Shown piece after piece: positions 1 to 8,534 of a stretch of 11,108 nt of DNA (positions within the stretch are counted from its first letter, which is position 1; the number at the start of each line of letters is the position of its first letter). The notes beneath the pieces are model-generated. The model was not told where the DNA came from and ran no database searches. It worked only from the letters and a program-made list of their open reading frames with translations. The position numbers were made by a program, and so were the translations under genes. Source of the stretch: CAYVQU01 sp964453155 (GTDB lineage Bacteria; Chloroflexota; Anaerolineae; Anaerolineales; UBA11858); assembly GCA_964453155.1 (NCBI GenBank), contig CAYVQU010000168.1, positions 1 to 11,108 of the forward strand, given 5' to 3'.

Positions 1-2681
1 TTGCTGCGGCCTGGCAGCGCGCGAATTTGATTCAGGAATTAGAAATTGAACTGGTTGAACGGAAAAAGAATGAGGCGGTGCTGGCTGATACCGAACTCCG
101 TTATCGCTCTTTATTTGAAAATGCCAACGATGCCATTTTCCTTACTCAACTGGGGGGGCATATCTTCAATCTCAATTACCAGGCAGCTGATCTGTTGGGG
201 TATTCTCGGGAAGAATTAATCGGAGTGCACGTAGATGAAATTGTTCCTGAAACCGAATTATCGAAATCTCAAGCGAAATATGCTGATATTTTACAACGCC
301 AAAAAATTCCGCTGTACGAGCGAGTGTTTAGACGCAAAGATGGTTCTTTGGTTACAGCCGAAGTTAATGTCGGTTTGGTGTATGACTTGGCTGGTGAACC
401 GATCTATATCCAGAGCCTGGTGCGCGATGTCACCAAACGTAAACGGTCTGAAAATTTACTTTTAGGACTCAACCGGGCGGCTTTGGCGATGCAAGCGGCC
501 CAAACGAAGGATGAAATTTACACTGCTTTGGCTACCGAGTTCTCGCAGTTGAATTTTCATTGCAGTATTTTTACGCAGGATGCTGCCAAAGAGAATTTAT
601 CCATTAGTTACACCAACTTTAGGCCAAAAGCAATCGAACAGCTTGAAAAACTGGTTGGACTCAGAACCTCAAGTTTTAGTTTTCCCGTTGCCCGTGTTAA
701 GGTTTTTGAACGAACAATTCATCAAAAAGAGAGTCAAATTATTACCAACATTGATGAAATAATCGTCCAAATGTTGCCAGAATCGTTAAGCCGATTTGCC
801 GCGCAGATTTTGAAAGTAGTAGAAATCAAGGAAATCGCGATCACGCCGTTGATCGCCGAAGATGAAGTGATCGGTGTGATGACGGTCCAATCGAAAAATT
901 TACGAGAAAATGATTTACTGACAATAACGGCCTTTGCTCATCAAGTCGCGGCCGCCTGGAGACGTTCGAATTTGTTGCTCGATCTAGAAAATGAACTTCA
1001 AGAACGGACGCAAGCCGAAGAACGCTTCCGCAGTATATTTGAAAATGCCGTGATGGGCATTTACCGAACGACACCCCAAGGCGATATTACCCTGGCTAAC
1101 CCGGCATTAATTCAAATGTTAGGGTTCCCAAGTTTTGAGGCTTTGGCCGCGCGTGATCTTGAAACGGAAGGATATATCTCCAATTATTCTCGGTCTGACT
1201 TTCGCGAGCAAATCGATCGCGCAGGGTTTGTGGTGGGGATGGAAGCTGCCTGGCCCCGACAGGATGGTACTCCGGTTCATATTCGAGAGAGTGCGCGCGC
1301 AATTAAGTCGGCAGATGGGGAAATCTTATATTATGAGGGCACTGTAGAAGATATTACCGCCCGTGTCGAAGTGGAAGCCGAACGCCAAAAATTGCTTGAA
1401 AATCTTGAGGGGCGCAATACCCAGCTTACGACGGCGGCTGAAATCTCAAAGTTCGCCAACACCATTTTAGATCCTGAAACGTTGATTCAACAATCTGTCA
1501 GCCTAATTCAAGATCGGTTTGAATTTTATTATGTGGGTTTATTTATGCTGGATCAAAAGGGTGAAAATCTGGTACTCAAAGCTGGTACTGGCCTGGCAGG
1601 CCAACAGATGATAGCTGATAACCACCAACTAGCGGTAGGAGATACTTCGATGGTTGGGTGGTGTACGGCGCATGCTAAACCACGCATTGCCCTGGATGTT
1701 GGTCAAGATGCGGTTCGATTTGAGAATCCAGCGTTGCCAGATACCCGCTCTGAAATGGCATTACCGCTCATCAGCCGGCGGCAGTGTATTGGAGCTTTGA
1801 CTGTCCAAAGCGATGCTGAAGCCGCTTTTTCTGATGGTGATATTACAATTTTGCGGGTCATGGCCGAACAATTGGCCGTCGCAATTGACAATGCGAACCT
1901 GTATGAAATGGCCCAGCATGAGATCACTGAACGGCGGATTGTTGAGGATGAGATTCGGACCCTCAATGAGGACCTAGAACGCCGGGTAATTGAGCGTACT
2001 GCCGAGTTAGAAACCGCCAACCAAGAGCTAGAAGCCTTTGCTTATTCAGTCTCCCATGACTTACGAGCCCCCTTGCGGGGCATTGATGGTTTTTCACAAG
2101 CCTTATTAGAAGATTATCATGATTCATTAGATGATGATGGCCGCGATTATCTCATGCGGGTTCGGCGTGGAACCCAAAAAATGGGTGAGTTGATTGATGA
2201 TATACTCAAACTATCGCGGATTACCCGTCACGAAATGCGCAAGCAATGGATTGACTTATCGGCCCTGGTGACCCGCATCACGACCGACTTACAGGCGACC
2301 GCCCCCGATCGCACAATTGAGTTCACGATTACGCCTAAGCTAAGGGCGAATGGTGATCTACACTTGCTGGGGATTGCCCTCGAAAATCTCCTGGGAAATG
2401 CTGTAAAATACTCATCAAAACGCGCGCAAGCTCAAATTGTGTTTGGGCAAAAAATTATAAATGGGCAGGCAGCATTTTTTGTCCAAGACAACGGTGCCGG
2501 TTTCAATATGGACTATAAGGATAAATTGTTTGTCGCCTTTCAAAGGTTACATACCCACCACGAATTTCCGGGCAGTGGGGTGGGATTGTCCATTGTCAGC
2601 CGGGTGATCGCAAAACATAATGGCAAAATCTGGGCGGTTGGTGAAGAAGATAATGGGGCAATCTTCTACTTTACTTTGTAA
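1..2681 (+). CDS. Sensor histidine kinase, PAS-GAF-PAS-GAF-HisKA-HATPase (5' truncated)
   Basis: Cytoplasmic sensor kinase that autophosphorylates a histidine and passes the phosphoryl group to a receiver. The frame is open from base 3, before any start codon, and its first codons (AAAWQRANL) match the end of the internal GAF domain (VAAAWRRSNL), so an upstream GAF and the true start lie outside the window. Counting from the codon at base 27: PAS about 22-140, GAF about 145-312, PAS 325-447, GAF 460-625, coiled coil 630-668, HisKA with phosphoacceptor H677 (SVSHDLRAPLRG), N-box N787/N791 (ENLLGNAVKYS), G1 box DNGAGF at 821-826, G2 box GSGVGLS at 849-855. All catalytic boxes look intact. The kinase core resembles that of phytochrome-type kinases, which often pair with Rcp1-like receivers such as the next gene. 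No membrane helix and no bilin-type Cys-His motif is visible. The ligand is unknown. Confidence 0.93.
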   Translation, partial: AAAWQRANLIQELEIELVERKKNEAVLADTELRYRSLFENANDAIFLTQLGGHIFNLNYQAADLLGYSREELIGVHVDEIVPETELSKSQAKYADILQRQKIPLYERVFRRKDGSLVTAEVNVGLVYDLAGEPIYIQSLVRDVTKRKRSENLLLGLNRAALAMQAAQTKDEIYTALATEFSQLNFHCSIFTQDAAKENLSISYTNFRPKAIEQLEKLVGLRTSSFSFPVARVKVFERTIHQKESQIITNIDEIIVQMLPESLSRFAAQILKVVEIKEIAITPLIAEDEVIGVMTVQSKNLRENDLLTITAFAHQVAAAWRRSNLLLDLENELQERTQAEERFRSIFENAVMGIYRTTPQGDITLANPALIQMLGFPSFEALAARDLETEGYISNYSRSDFREQIDRAGFVVGMEAAWPRQDGTPVHIRESARAIKSADGEILYYEGTVEDITARVEVEAERQKLLENLEGRNTQLTTAAEISKFANTILDPETLIQQSVSLIQDRFEFYYVGLFMLDQKGENLVLKAGTGLAGQQMIADNHQLAVGDTSMVGWCTAHAKPRIALDVGQDAVRFENPALPDTRSEMALPLISRRQCIGALTVQSDAEAAFSDGDITILRVMAEQLAVAIDNANLYEMAQHEITERRIVEDEIRTLNEDLERRVIERTAELETANQELEAFAYSVSHDLRAPLRGIDGFSQALLEDYHDSLDDDGRDYLMRVRRGTQKMGELIDDILKLSRITRHEMRKQWIDLSALVTRITTDLQATAPDRTIEFTITPKLRANGDLHLLGIALENLLGNAVKYSSKRAQAQIVFGQKIINGQAAFFVQDNGAGFNMDYKDKLFVAFQRLHTHHEFPGSGVGLSIVSRVIAKHNGKIWAVGEEDNGAIFYFTL

Positions 2682-2708
2682 ATGATCGATATTTGGGAGT
2701 AGGCAAAA

Positions 2709-3155
2709 ATGGCAGCGAGAAGAGTAATTCTGTTGGTGGAAGATAACCCGGACGATGAGGCCTTGACAATCCGGGCAATGAAGAAGAATAATATTCTGAA
2801 TGAGATCGTTGTTGTGCGTGATGGGGTCGAAGCCTTAGATTATTTATTTGGCCGCAAAAAGTATTCTAGCCGCGATGTTACTGAAGCTCCCCAGCTGATA
2901 TTGTTGGATCTGAATTTACCCAAAATTGGTGGTTTGGAAGTGCTTCGACAGATTCGAACCGATGATCGGACCCGGCTTTTCCCCGTCGTAGTGTTAACCT
3001 CCTCGCGGGAAGAGAAAGATTTGGTAGAAAGCTACAAGTTGGGTGCCAATAGTTATATTCGCAAACCTGTCGATTTTGATCAATTTACCGAAGCTATTCG
3101 CCAACTTGGTTTATATTGGCTGGTTTTGAACGAAGTTCCCGATCAAGTAAGCTGA
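2709..3155 (+). CDS. Stand-alone response regulator, Rcp1/CheY-like receiver
   Basis: Single receiver domain of 148 residues with no attached output, probably acting through protein contacts or as a phosphate shuttle. The acidic pocket E11/D12 (VEDNPDD), phosphoacceptor D67 (LILLDLNLPKIGG), switch residue T97 (VVLTSS) and K119-P120 (YIRKP) are all present, so it should be phosphorylatable. The loop after helix 2 (FGRKKYSSRDVTEAP) and the C-terminal YWLVLNEVP segment are typical of Rcp1-type regulators that serve phytochrome-like kinases. The ATG start has GGGAG nine bases upstream (2695-2699). It lies 27 bases after the first kinase and 13 bases before the giant kinase, so co-transcription is likely. 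The first kinase, which shows no receiver of its own in the window, is the most likely phosphodonor; that pairing is inferred from position and family. Confidence 0.93.
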   Translation: MAARRVILLVEDNPDDEALTIRAMKKNNILNEIVVVRDGVEALDYLFGRKKYSSRDVTEAPQLILLDLNLPKIGGLEVLRQIRTDDRTRLFPVVVLTSSREEKDLVESYKLGANSYIRKPVDFDQFTEAIRQLGLYWLVLNEVPDQVS

Positions 3156-3156
3156 A

Positions 3157-3161
3157 AGAGG
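3157..3161 (+). promoter_or_regulatory. Ribosome binding site fixing the TTG start of the giant kinase
   Basis: AGAGG, within AAAGAGG, lies seven bases before the TTG at 3169. The only nearby ATG is codon 7 of the same frame (3187), 25 bases from this site and too close to the first receiver strand (KMLLVEDAE) to be preferred. This supports TTG as the start. The site sits just behind the stop of the preceding receiver gene (3153-3155), which suggests translational coupling. Confidence 0.7.
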
Positions 3162-3168
3162 TTTTACC

Positions 3169-6100
3169 TTGGGCATTCCAATAAAAATGTTGTTGGTGGA
3201 AGATGCAGAAGATGATGCCTTGCTGCTGGTCCGCGCTGTTCGAAAGGGAGGCTATGATCCCGAATATTTGCGGGTGGATTCTGCGGAAAAATTAATTGCA
3301 GCTCTCGAAACAGATACCTGGGATATTGTTATTACCGATTACTCCCTCCCTGGCTTTAGTGGGATGACAGCCTTGGAAATTTTGAATAATCAGGATCGGT
3401 ACACTCCCGCGATTATGGTTTCGGGGAAAATGGGGGAAGAAACGGCTGTAGAAGCCATGCAAGCCGGTGCCAATGACTATATTATCAAAGGAAATCTTGC
3501 TCGGCTGGTCCCGGCGATCGAACGTGAACTCCGTGATGCCGTCGTGCGCCGTGAACGGAAAACCGCATTAGATGCGCTGCGTCGGAGCGAGAATCGCTAC
3601 CGAGCGATTGTTGAAGATCAGACCGAACTGATCAACCGCTATAATCCAGATGGCGAAATTACTTTTGTAAACACTGCTTATGCCCGTCTTATGGGGAAGA
3701 ACCCAGAAGATTTGATCGGGTTAAAACATCCTGAGTTTTTAGGTCCTGAAACGAGTGAGATATTTGAAAATATCATAACCAGTTTAAGTGCCGATAACCC
3801 TTTTAATATTGATGAACATCCTCACTATTTGGCGGATGGCCAAGAACTTTGGTTCCAGTGGATTGACCGGTTAATTTTTGATTCCGAAGGCAATCCCTTT
3901 GAATACCAAGGTGTGGGCCGTGATATTACCGATATCAAACAAGCTGAAGACGAGTTAAGAGTTTTTGCCAGCCATCTCGAAAGATATGCCACCCAACTCC
4001 AGGTCGCGGCTGATATTGCCCGCGACGCCGCCACCGCGGGTGATTTGGAAAGCCTGCTAAATCGGGCGGTTGATCTGGTTCGGCAGCGGTTTGGGTTTTA
4101 CCATGCCAGTGTGTTTTTGCTTGACGAAACCCGAGAATATGCAGTTATGACCGCAGCCACCGGAACGCAAGGGGCGAAATTATTAGCTCAGGAGCATAAA
4201 TTAAAGGTCGGCGAAGTTGGTATTGTTGGGCATGTGGCTGATACTGGCCAGCCCCGTATTGCCCTCGATGTGGGGGAAGATGCTGTCCATTTTGCCCAAC
4301 CGCTCTTGCCTGATACGCGCTCAGAGATGGCTGTACCACTAAAAGTGATGGACCGAGTCATCGGGGTGTTTGATGTGCAGAGCGAGCAAGCTTCGGCTTT
4401 TGATGGCAACGATCTAATTGTGTTGCAAACCATGGCCGATCAAATCGCGATTGCCATCGATAACATCCGCCTGGTTCAAGAAACGCAACAGCGTTCGAAA
4501 GAGATTGCTGGTCTATATGATGCTGCGATGACCACCAGCAGCCTGTTGGAAACTGAGCATCTCTTGCAGCGTTTATACGAACAGGTACAGCAACTAATTA
4601 CCCCCGATGCTTTCATGATCGCCGTGCTGCATGAGAATCAAGAAGAATTTACCATCGTCGTGGCAATGGAGAAAGATGAACCGGTCGTCGAGTTTTTAGG
4701 AAGGGCCTTTCCAACAAAATCGGGTGGCTTCACAGGGTGGGTATTAAACAACCGCCATACATTATTAGTGGGAGATGTTGAGCAAGATGCGCTGCCGATC
4801 GAACCGATTCAGGGGGAATTTCCAATTCGCTCTTGGCTGGGCGTCCCCTTAATTTCTCGGGACCGGCTAATCGGGGTGACATCGATTCAATCCTTTGAGC
4901 CCCATCAATTTGATATTTCTCATCAGCGTTTCTTGGAATCGTTGGCGGCCCAAGCCGCAATCGCGCTGGAGAATTCCCGCTTATTTGGGGCTGAGCGCGC
5001 CGCCCGTGAGCAAGCTGAAACCATGCGGGAGGTCGCCCAAGTTGTTGGGAGCAGTCTAGAACCAGATGAAGTCTTAAATCTGATTCTAGCGCAAATGCGG
5101 CGCGTACTCAATTTTGATACCGCTTCAGTGATGCTCTATGCCGAGAGCGAAAATCCTATTATGGTCTCGGTTATTGGCTATGAAGAAGAAGAAGCTGTTA
5201 AATCCCAATCGGCCCTGCATCTAGAAAAAAGTGCGATTCTGGCCCAAATGTCACAAGATTTAAGGCCGATTGTGATCAATGACGTGCGAGAGCATCCCGA
5301 ATGGGTGTGGGTGCCTGGGGCCGAGTATGTGCGGTCATTTATGGGGGTTCCCATTATCAAACGCAACGTGATGATTGGCACGCTCATGATCGATAGCGCC
5401 AATACCAACTATTTTGGGCCAGACGATCTGCAAACTCTGCAAGATTTAGCCCAGCAAATATCCATTGCGATTGAAAATGCAAACTTATTTGAGGCCGAAC
5501 GGGTTGCTCGTGAAAAAGCCGAAGCCTTGCGAGATGCCGCTCAAGTAATTAGTTCAAAGCTTTCGTTAGATCAGGTAATTGAAGTTGTATTAGAGCAATT
5601 GGCCCGGGTATTACCCTATGATTCGGCCTGCGTGATCATGGTTGAGGGCCATTTTCTTCGCGTGATTGCTGGTCGGGGGTATGAAAACTTTACCGATGTG
5701 CCTAATCTTTCGACAACCACTTTTCCCAAAGATGCCAGCGTGCTAACTGAGGTAGTTCAGAATGGTAAGGCCCTGATGATCCCTGATGTCAAGGATTATC
5801 CCGGTTGGGTCGTGACTCCCTTTTCAACGCATGTCCGCTCAACTTTGGCAGTTCCCTTGTGGGTCCGTGAACAAGTTATCGGCTTGTTTAGCATTGATCG
5901 AGTTAAGCCTGGGGGTTTCTCTGCCAGCGATCTAGAACTGGCCGAAGTTTTCGCAGCTCAAACTTCAGCCGCAATTGAGAACGCCCGTCTCTTTGAAGCG
6001 CAAGAAAAACGAGCCGCTGAATTGGAAACGATCCGGCAGGTTAGTCTTGGCCTAACTGCCAGCCTGGAGCCTCAAGCGGTATTCGATGCAATCTTAGATG

Positions 6101-8514
6101 GCGTTTTCAAATTAATGCCGGATGTTTTGGATGCCCATATTTTTGTTTATGATGAAGGGCGTCTCAGTTTTGGGGCCTCATTGTGGCAAGATGGCAATCG
6201 CGGTAAGTTATATGCAGAACCGCGTCAAAATGGATTGACTTATTCAGTGGCCCGCTCGGGGAAAACCATCAAAGTTGACGATTTCAAAACCCATTCTCTG
6301 TTTGCCGATCAAAACGGCGCTGAAGGTTGGCAGGGATCAATTGTGGGGATGCCGGTAAAAATCGGGGAACGCGTTGTGGGGGTTCTCAATGTAGCCCACT
6401 CGGAACCGTACGCATTTTCAGAAGTTGAATTGAATTTGTTCCGTTTATTGGGTGATCAAGCTGCCCTGGCGATCGAAAATGCCCGGCTATTTGAACAAAC
6501 AACCACCGAACGCCGCCATATGGCACTGCTATATGATGTGGGGCAGGCTATCGTGGCCGCTTTTGAAATCGATACTATTTTAACCCGCGCCTTAGAGCTG
6601 ATTTGCCAGGCTTTGTCTGGGGAAGCTGGGGCAGTCTGGTTATATCAACCCGATGACGAGCGGCTTGAAATGCGGGCTTTATACGTAAATGGCTTGGTTC
6701 CGTTGGCAGAGTACATTGCAGAAAATGAACGGCAATTAGGAGTAGGTGAAGGTCTCGTCGGCTGGACTGCCCGCGAGCGCTTGCCGGTTAATGTCGAGGA
6801 TATTCAGGAAAACCCCCATTGGCAGACAGTTCCTTACCTAGAAGTTGATATTCACTCATTTTTGGCAGCTCCAATTATGGAGGGGCAAAACTTACTTGGC
6901 GTGATTGCCATACTGCACTCCCAAAAAGCCGCATTTTCTACCGCCCACCTGGAACTTATCCAAACCGCCTGTCAACAAGTCGGTTTAGCCCTTAGCAATG
7001 CTCGCCGTTATCAGGATATCAATCGGCTGGTAGATCTGTTGGCTGCGGAACAATATCGGTTGGAAAGTCTCATTGAAATGCTCCCCGTGGGGGTTTTACT
7101 CCTCGATGCGAACTACCATCTTCAAGTGACCAATCCCTTAGGGCGTGAAATATTAGCCATCCTTGCTCCTAAAATTGAAGATGGCATCGTATCGGTTCTG
7201 GGTAATACCACTCTTGCCGATTTGCTAACCCATCAGGATGATCCCCTGCCAGTCGAAATAGCTGTACTTGATCCCCAGCCTGGAATATTTGAAGTTCAGG
7301 CGCGGGCGATTGGGGGTGAACAAGTTCAATGGGTGCTCTCCCTGCGGGATGTAACCCAAGAACGGGAAATCCAGGAACGGGTTGAGATGCAAAATCGGCT
7401 GGCGACTGTGGGTCAGCTTGCCGCCGGAATCGCCCACGATTTTAATAATATTATGGCTGCGATTGTCGTCTACGCCGATTTGCTAATGATGGAGCCAGAC
7501 CTTTCACAGGCATCTCAGGAACGCTTGGTAACCATTCAGCAACAAGTCCAACGCGCTTCTAGCTTGATCCGCCAGATTTTAGATTTTAGCCGCCGCTCTG
7601 TTATGGAACAAAGTGCTCTGGATCTGTTGCCTTTCATGAAGGAAATGGAAAAACTGCTCGAGCGCACCCTGCCCGAAACTGTCCGCCTAGAGCTGATTTA
7701 TGCTGAGGGGGAATATCAGACCCTGGCCGATCCGACTCGCCTGCAACAAGTTTTCATGAACTTGGCAGTCAACGCGCGCGATGCGATGAAAGATGGCGGC
7801 CGCTTGCGATTCGAACTGAATCATAATGAGTTATTCCCTGGTGAGATTCCCCCAGTCGTAGATATGCCGCCTGGAAATTGGCTGCGAATCGGTGTAATTG
7901 ATACTGGGGTTGGGATTGCTCCTGATAATCTATCTCGCATTTTCGAACCATTTTACACCACCAAGCCTGTTGGGCAAGGGACTGGTTTAGGGTTGGCGCA
8001 AGTATATGGTATCGTTCGCCAACATGAAGGTTTTATCGATGTAAAAAGCCAGGTTGGCATTGGCACCCAATTCGAAATTTATCTTCCAGGTTTGCCGGGA
8101 GAAGCCGAAGATGATGATAGCGATGTTGATCGCAGTCTCATCGATGGCACTGGGAAAACAGTTTTGTTGGTCGAAGATGATGCCACGACGTTGACGGCAT
8201 TACAGGCTCTTTTAGATGCCCATCAATTCCAGGTGCTAACGGCCTCCAATGGCAGCGAGGCCTTGAAGCTGCTGGAGCTTCAACATTCAACGATCTCATT
8301 GGTGATCAGCGATGTTGTTATGCCCGAAATGGGTGGCATGGAACTGTACTCCGTCATGAAAATTAGCTGGCCCGAAATAAAGATGATCTTCATCACCGGC
8401 CACCCCATGGACAGTCAGGATCAGGATGTGCTTGAACGCGGCCGGGTCGTCTGGCTCCAAAAACCCTTTTCAATCACCGATTTCAATCGGGCTGTTCGTA
8501 AAGTGTTTGGGTGA
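3169..8514 (+). CDS. Giant hybrid histidine kinase, REC-PAS-GAFx6-PAS-HisKA-HATPase-REC
   Basis: A 1781-residue soluble hybrid kinase. REC1 spans about 4-120, with D57 (DIVITDYSLPG), S85 and K107; K107 is followed by Gly instead of the usual Pro. A PAS domain (137-258) and six GAF domains (about 292-432, 461-602, 631-770, 799-938, 967-1104, 1133-1277) follow. A degenerate PAS (1296-1395) precedes an HPK4/NtrB-like HisKA with H1423 (GIAHDFNNIMA), then N-box N1531/N1535 (NLAVNARDAM), G1 box DTGVGI at 1578-1583, FEPFYTTK at 1592-1599 and G2 box GQGTGLGLA at 1602-1610. An acidic linker (EAEDDDSDVD) leads to REC2 (1664-1781) with D1715, T1743 and K1765-P1766. All catalytic residues are present. 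REC1 suggests that another kinase, perhaps the first gene's product, controls it; REC2 is probably its own acceptor. No HPt or DNA-binding output and no membrane helix is seen, and no GAF carries a Cys-His bilin motif. Ligands are unknown. Confidence 0.95.
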   Translation: MGIPIKMLLVEDAEDDALLLVRAVRKGGYDPEYLRVDSAEKLIAALETDTWDIVITDYSLPGFSGMTALEILNNQDRYTPAIMVSGKMGEETAVEAMQAGANDYIIKGNLARLVPAIERELRDAVVRRERKTALDALRRSENRYRAIVEDQTELINRYNPDGEITFVNTAYARLMGKNPEDLIGLKHPEFLGPETSEIFENIITSLSADNPFNIDEHPHYLADGQELWFQWIDRLIFDSEGNPFEYQGVGRDITDIKQAEDELRVFASHLERYATQLQVAADIARDAATAGDLESLLNRAVDLVRQRFGFYHASVFLLDETREYAVMTAATGTQGAKLLAQEHKLKVGEVGIVGHVADTGQPRIALDVGEDAVHFAQPLLPDTRSEMAVPLKVMDRVIGVFDVQSEQASAFDGNDLIVLQTMADQIAIAIDNIRLVQETQQRSKEIAGLYDAAMTTSSLLETEHLLQRLYEQVQQLITPDAFMIAVLHENQEEFTIVVAMEKDEPVVEFLGRAFPTKSGGFTGWVLNNRHTLLVGDVEQDALPIEPIQGEFPIRSWLGVPLISRDRLIGVTSIQSFEPHQFDISHQRFLESLAAQAAIALENSRLFGAERAAREQAETMREVAQVVGSSLEPDEVLNLILAQMRRVLNFDTASVMLYAESENPIMVSVIGYEEEEAVKSQSALHLEKSAILAQMSQDLRPIVINDVREHPEWVWVPGAEYVRSFMGVPIIKRNVMIGTLMIDSANTNYFGPDDLQTLQDLAQQISIAIENANLFEAERVAREKAEALRDAAQVISSKLSLDQVIEVVLEQLARVLPYDSACVIMVEGHFLRVIAGRGYENFTDVPNLSTTTFPKDASVLTEVVQNGKALMIPDVKDYPGWVVTPFSTHVRSTLAVPLWVREQVIGLFSIDRVKPGGFSASDLELAEVFAAQTSAAIENARLFEAQEKRAAELETIRQVSLGLTASLEPQAVFDAILDGVFKLMPDVLDAHIFVYDEGRLSFGASLWQDGNRGKLYAEPRQNGLTYSVARSGKTIKVDDFKTHSLFADQNGAEGWQGSIVGMPVKIGERVVGVLNVAHSEPYAFSEVELNLFRLLGDQAALAIENARLFEQTTTERRHMALLYDVGQAIVAAFEIDTILTRALELICQALSGEAGAVWLYQPDDERLEMRALYVNGLVPLAEYIAENERQLGVGEGLVGWTARERLPVNVEDIQENPHWQTVPYLEVDIHSFLAAPIMEGQNLLGVIAILHSQKAAFSTAHLELIQTACQQVGLALSNARRYQDINRLVDLLAAEQYRLESLIEMLPVGVLLLDANYHLQVTNPLGREILAILAPKIEDGIVSVLGNTTLADLLTHQDDPLPVEIAVLDPQPGIFEVQARAIGGEQVQWVLSLRDVTQEREIQERVEMQNRLATVGQLAAGIAHDFNNIMAAIVVYADLLMMEPDLSQASQERLVTIQQQVQRASSLIRQILDFSRRSVMEQSALDLLPFMKEMEKLLERTLPETVRLELIYAEGEYQTLADPTRLQQVFMNLAVNARDAMKDGGRLRFELNHNELFPGEIPPVVDMPPGNWLRIGVIDTGVGIAPDNLSRIFEPFYTTKPVGQGTGLGLAQVYGIVRQHEGFIDVKSQVGIGTQFEIYLPGLPGEAEDDDSDVDRSLIDGTGKTVLLVEDDATTLTALQALLDAHQFQVLTASNGSEALKLLELQHSTISLVISDVVMPEMGGMELYSVMKISWPEIKMIFITGHPMDSQDQDVLERGRVVWLQKPFSITDFNRAVRKVFG
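4039..7023 (+). repeat. Array of six tandem GAF domains within the giant kinase
   Basis: Protein-level repeat of about 170 residues per unit. Each unit opens with an xLEpdxVL-like helix, carries a signature such as NDVREHPEW, PDVKDYPGW or VEDIQENPHW followed by an SxxxVP-type strand, and ends in AIxIEN-RLF. The first unit differs: it has RIALDVGEDAVHF and LPDTRSEMAVPL, matching the last GAF of the first kinase. Landmark-to-landmark GAF lengths are 140, 141, 139, 139, 137 and 144 residues. The connecting helices are each exactly 29 residues. The repeat is degenerate at DNA level, so the duplications are old. Confidence 0.88.
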
Positions 8515-8534
8515 TGAAAAAACTGGCACCTTTG

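Noticed and set aside
27..29. TTG at base 27 as the start of the first kinase
   Set aside because: The frame is open upstream to the window edge and those codons continue a GAF-ending helix paralogous to the one at 948-980; no ribosome binding site precedes the TTG.
1662..1667. Cys in the last GAF of the first kinase (GWCTAH) as a bilin attachment site
   Set aside because: Bilin-binding GAFs use a Cys-His pair in a different structural position. Here Cys is followed by Thr-Ala, and the segment aligns with non-Cys segments in ordinary GAFs.
841..2020. Open antisense frames opposite the first kinase
   Set aside because: They run against a fully conserved domain-coding frame, have low-complexity translations rich in Ser/Arg, and show no recognisable domain.
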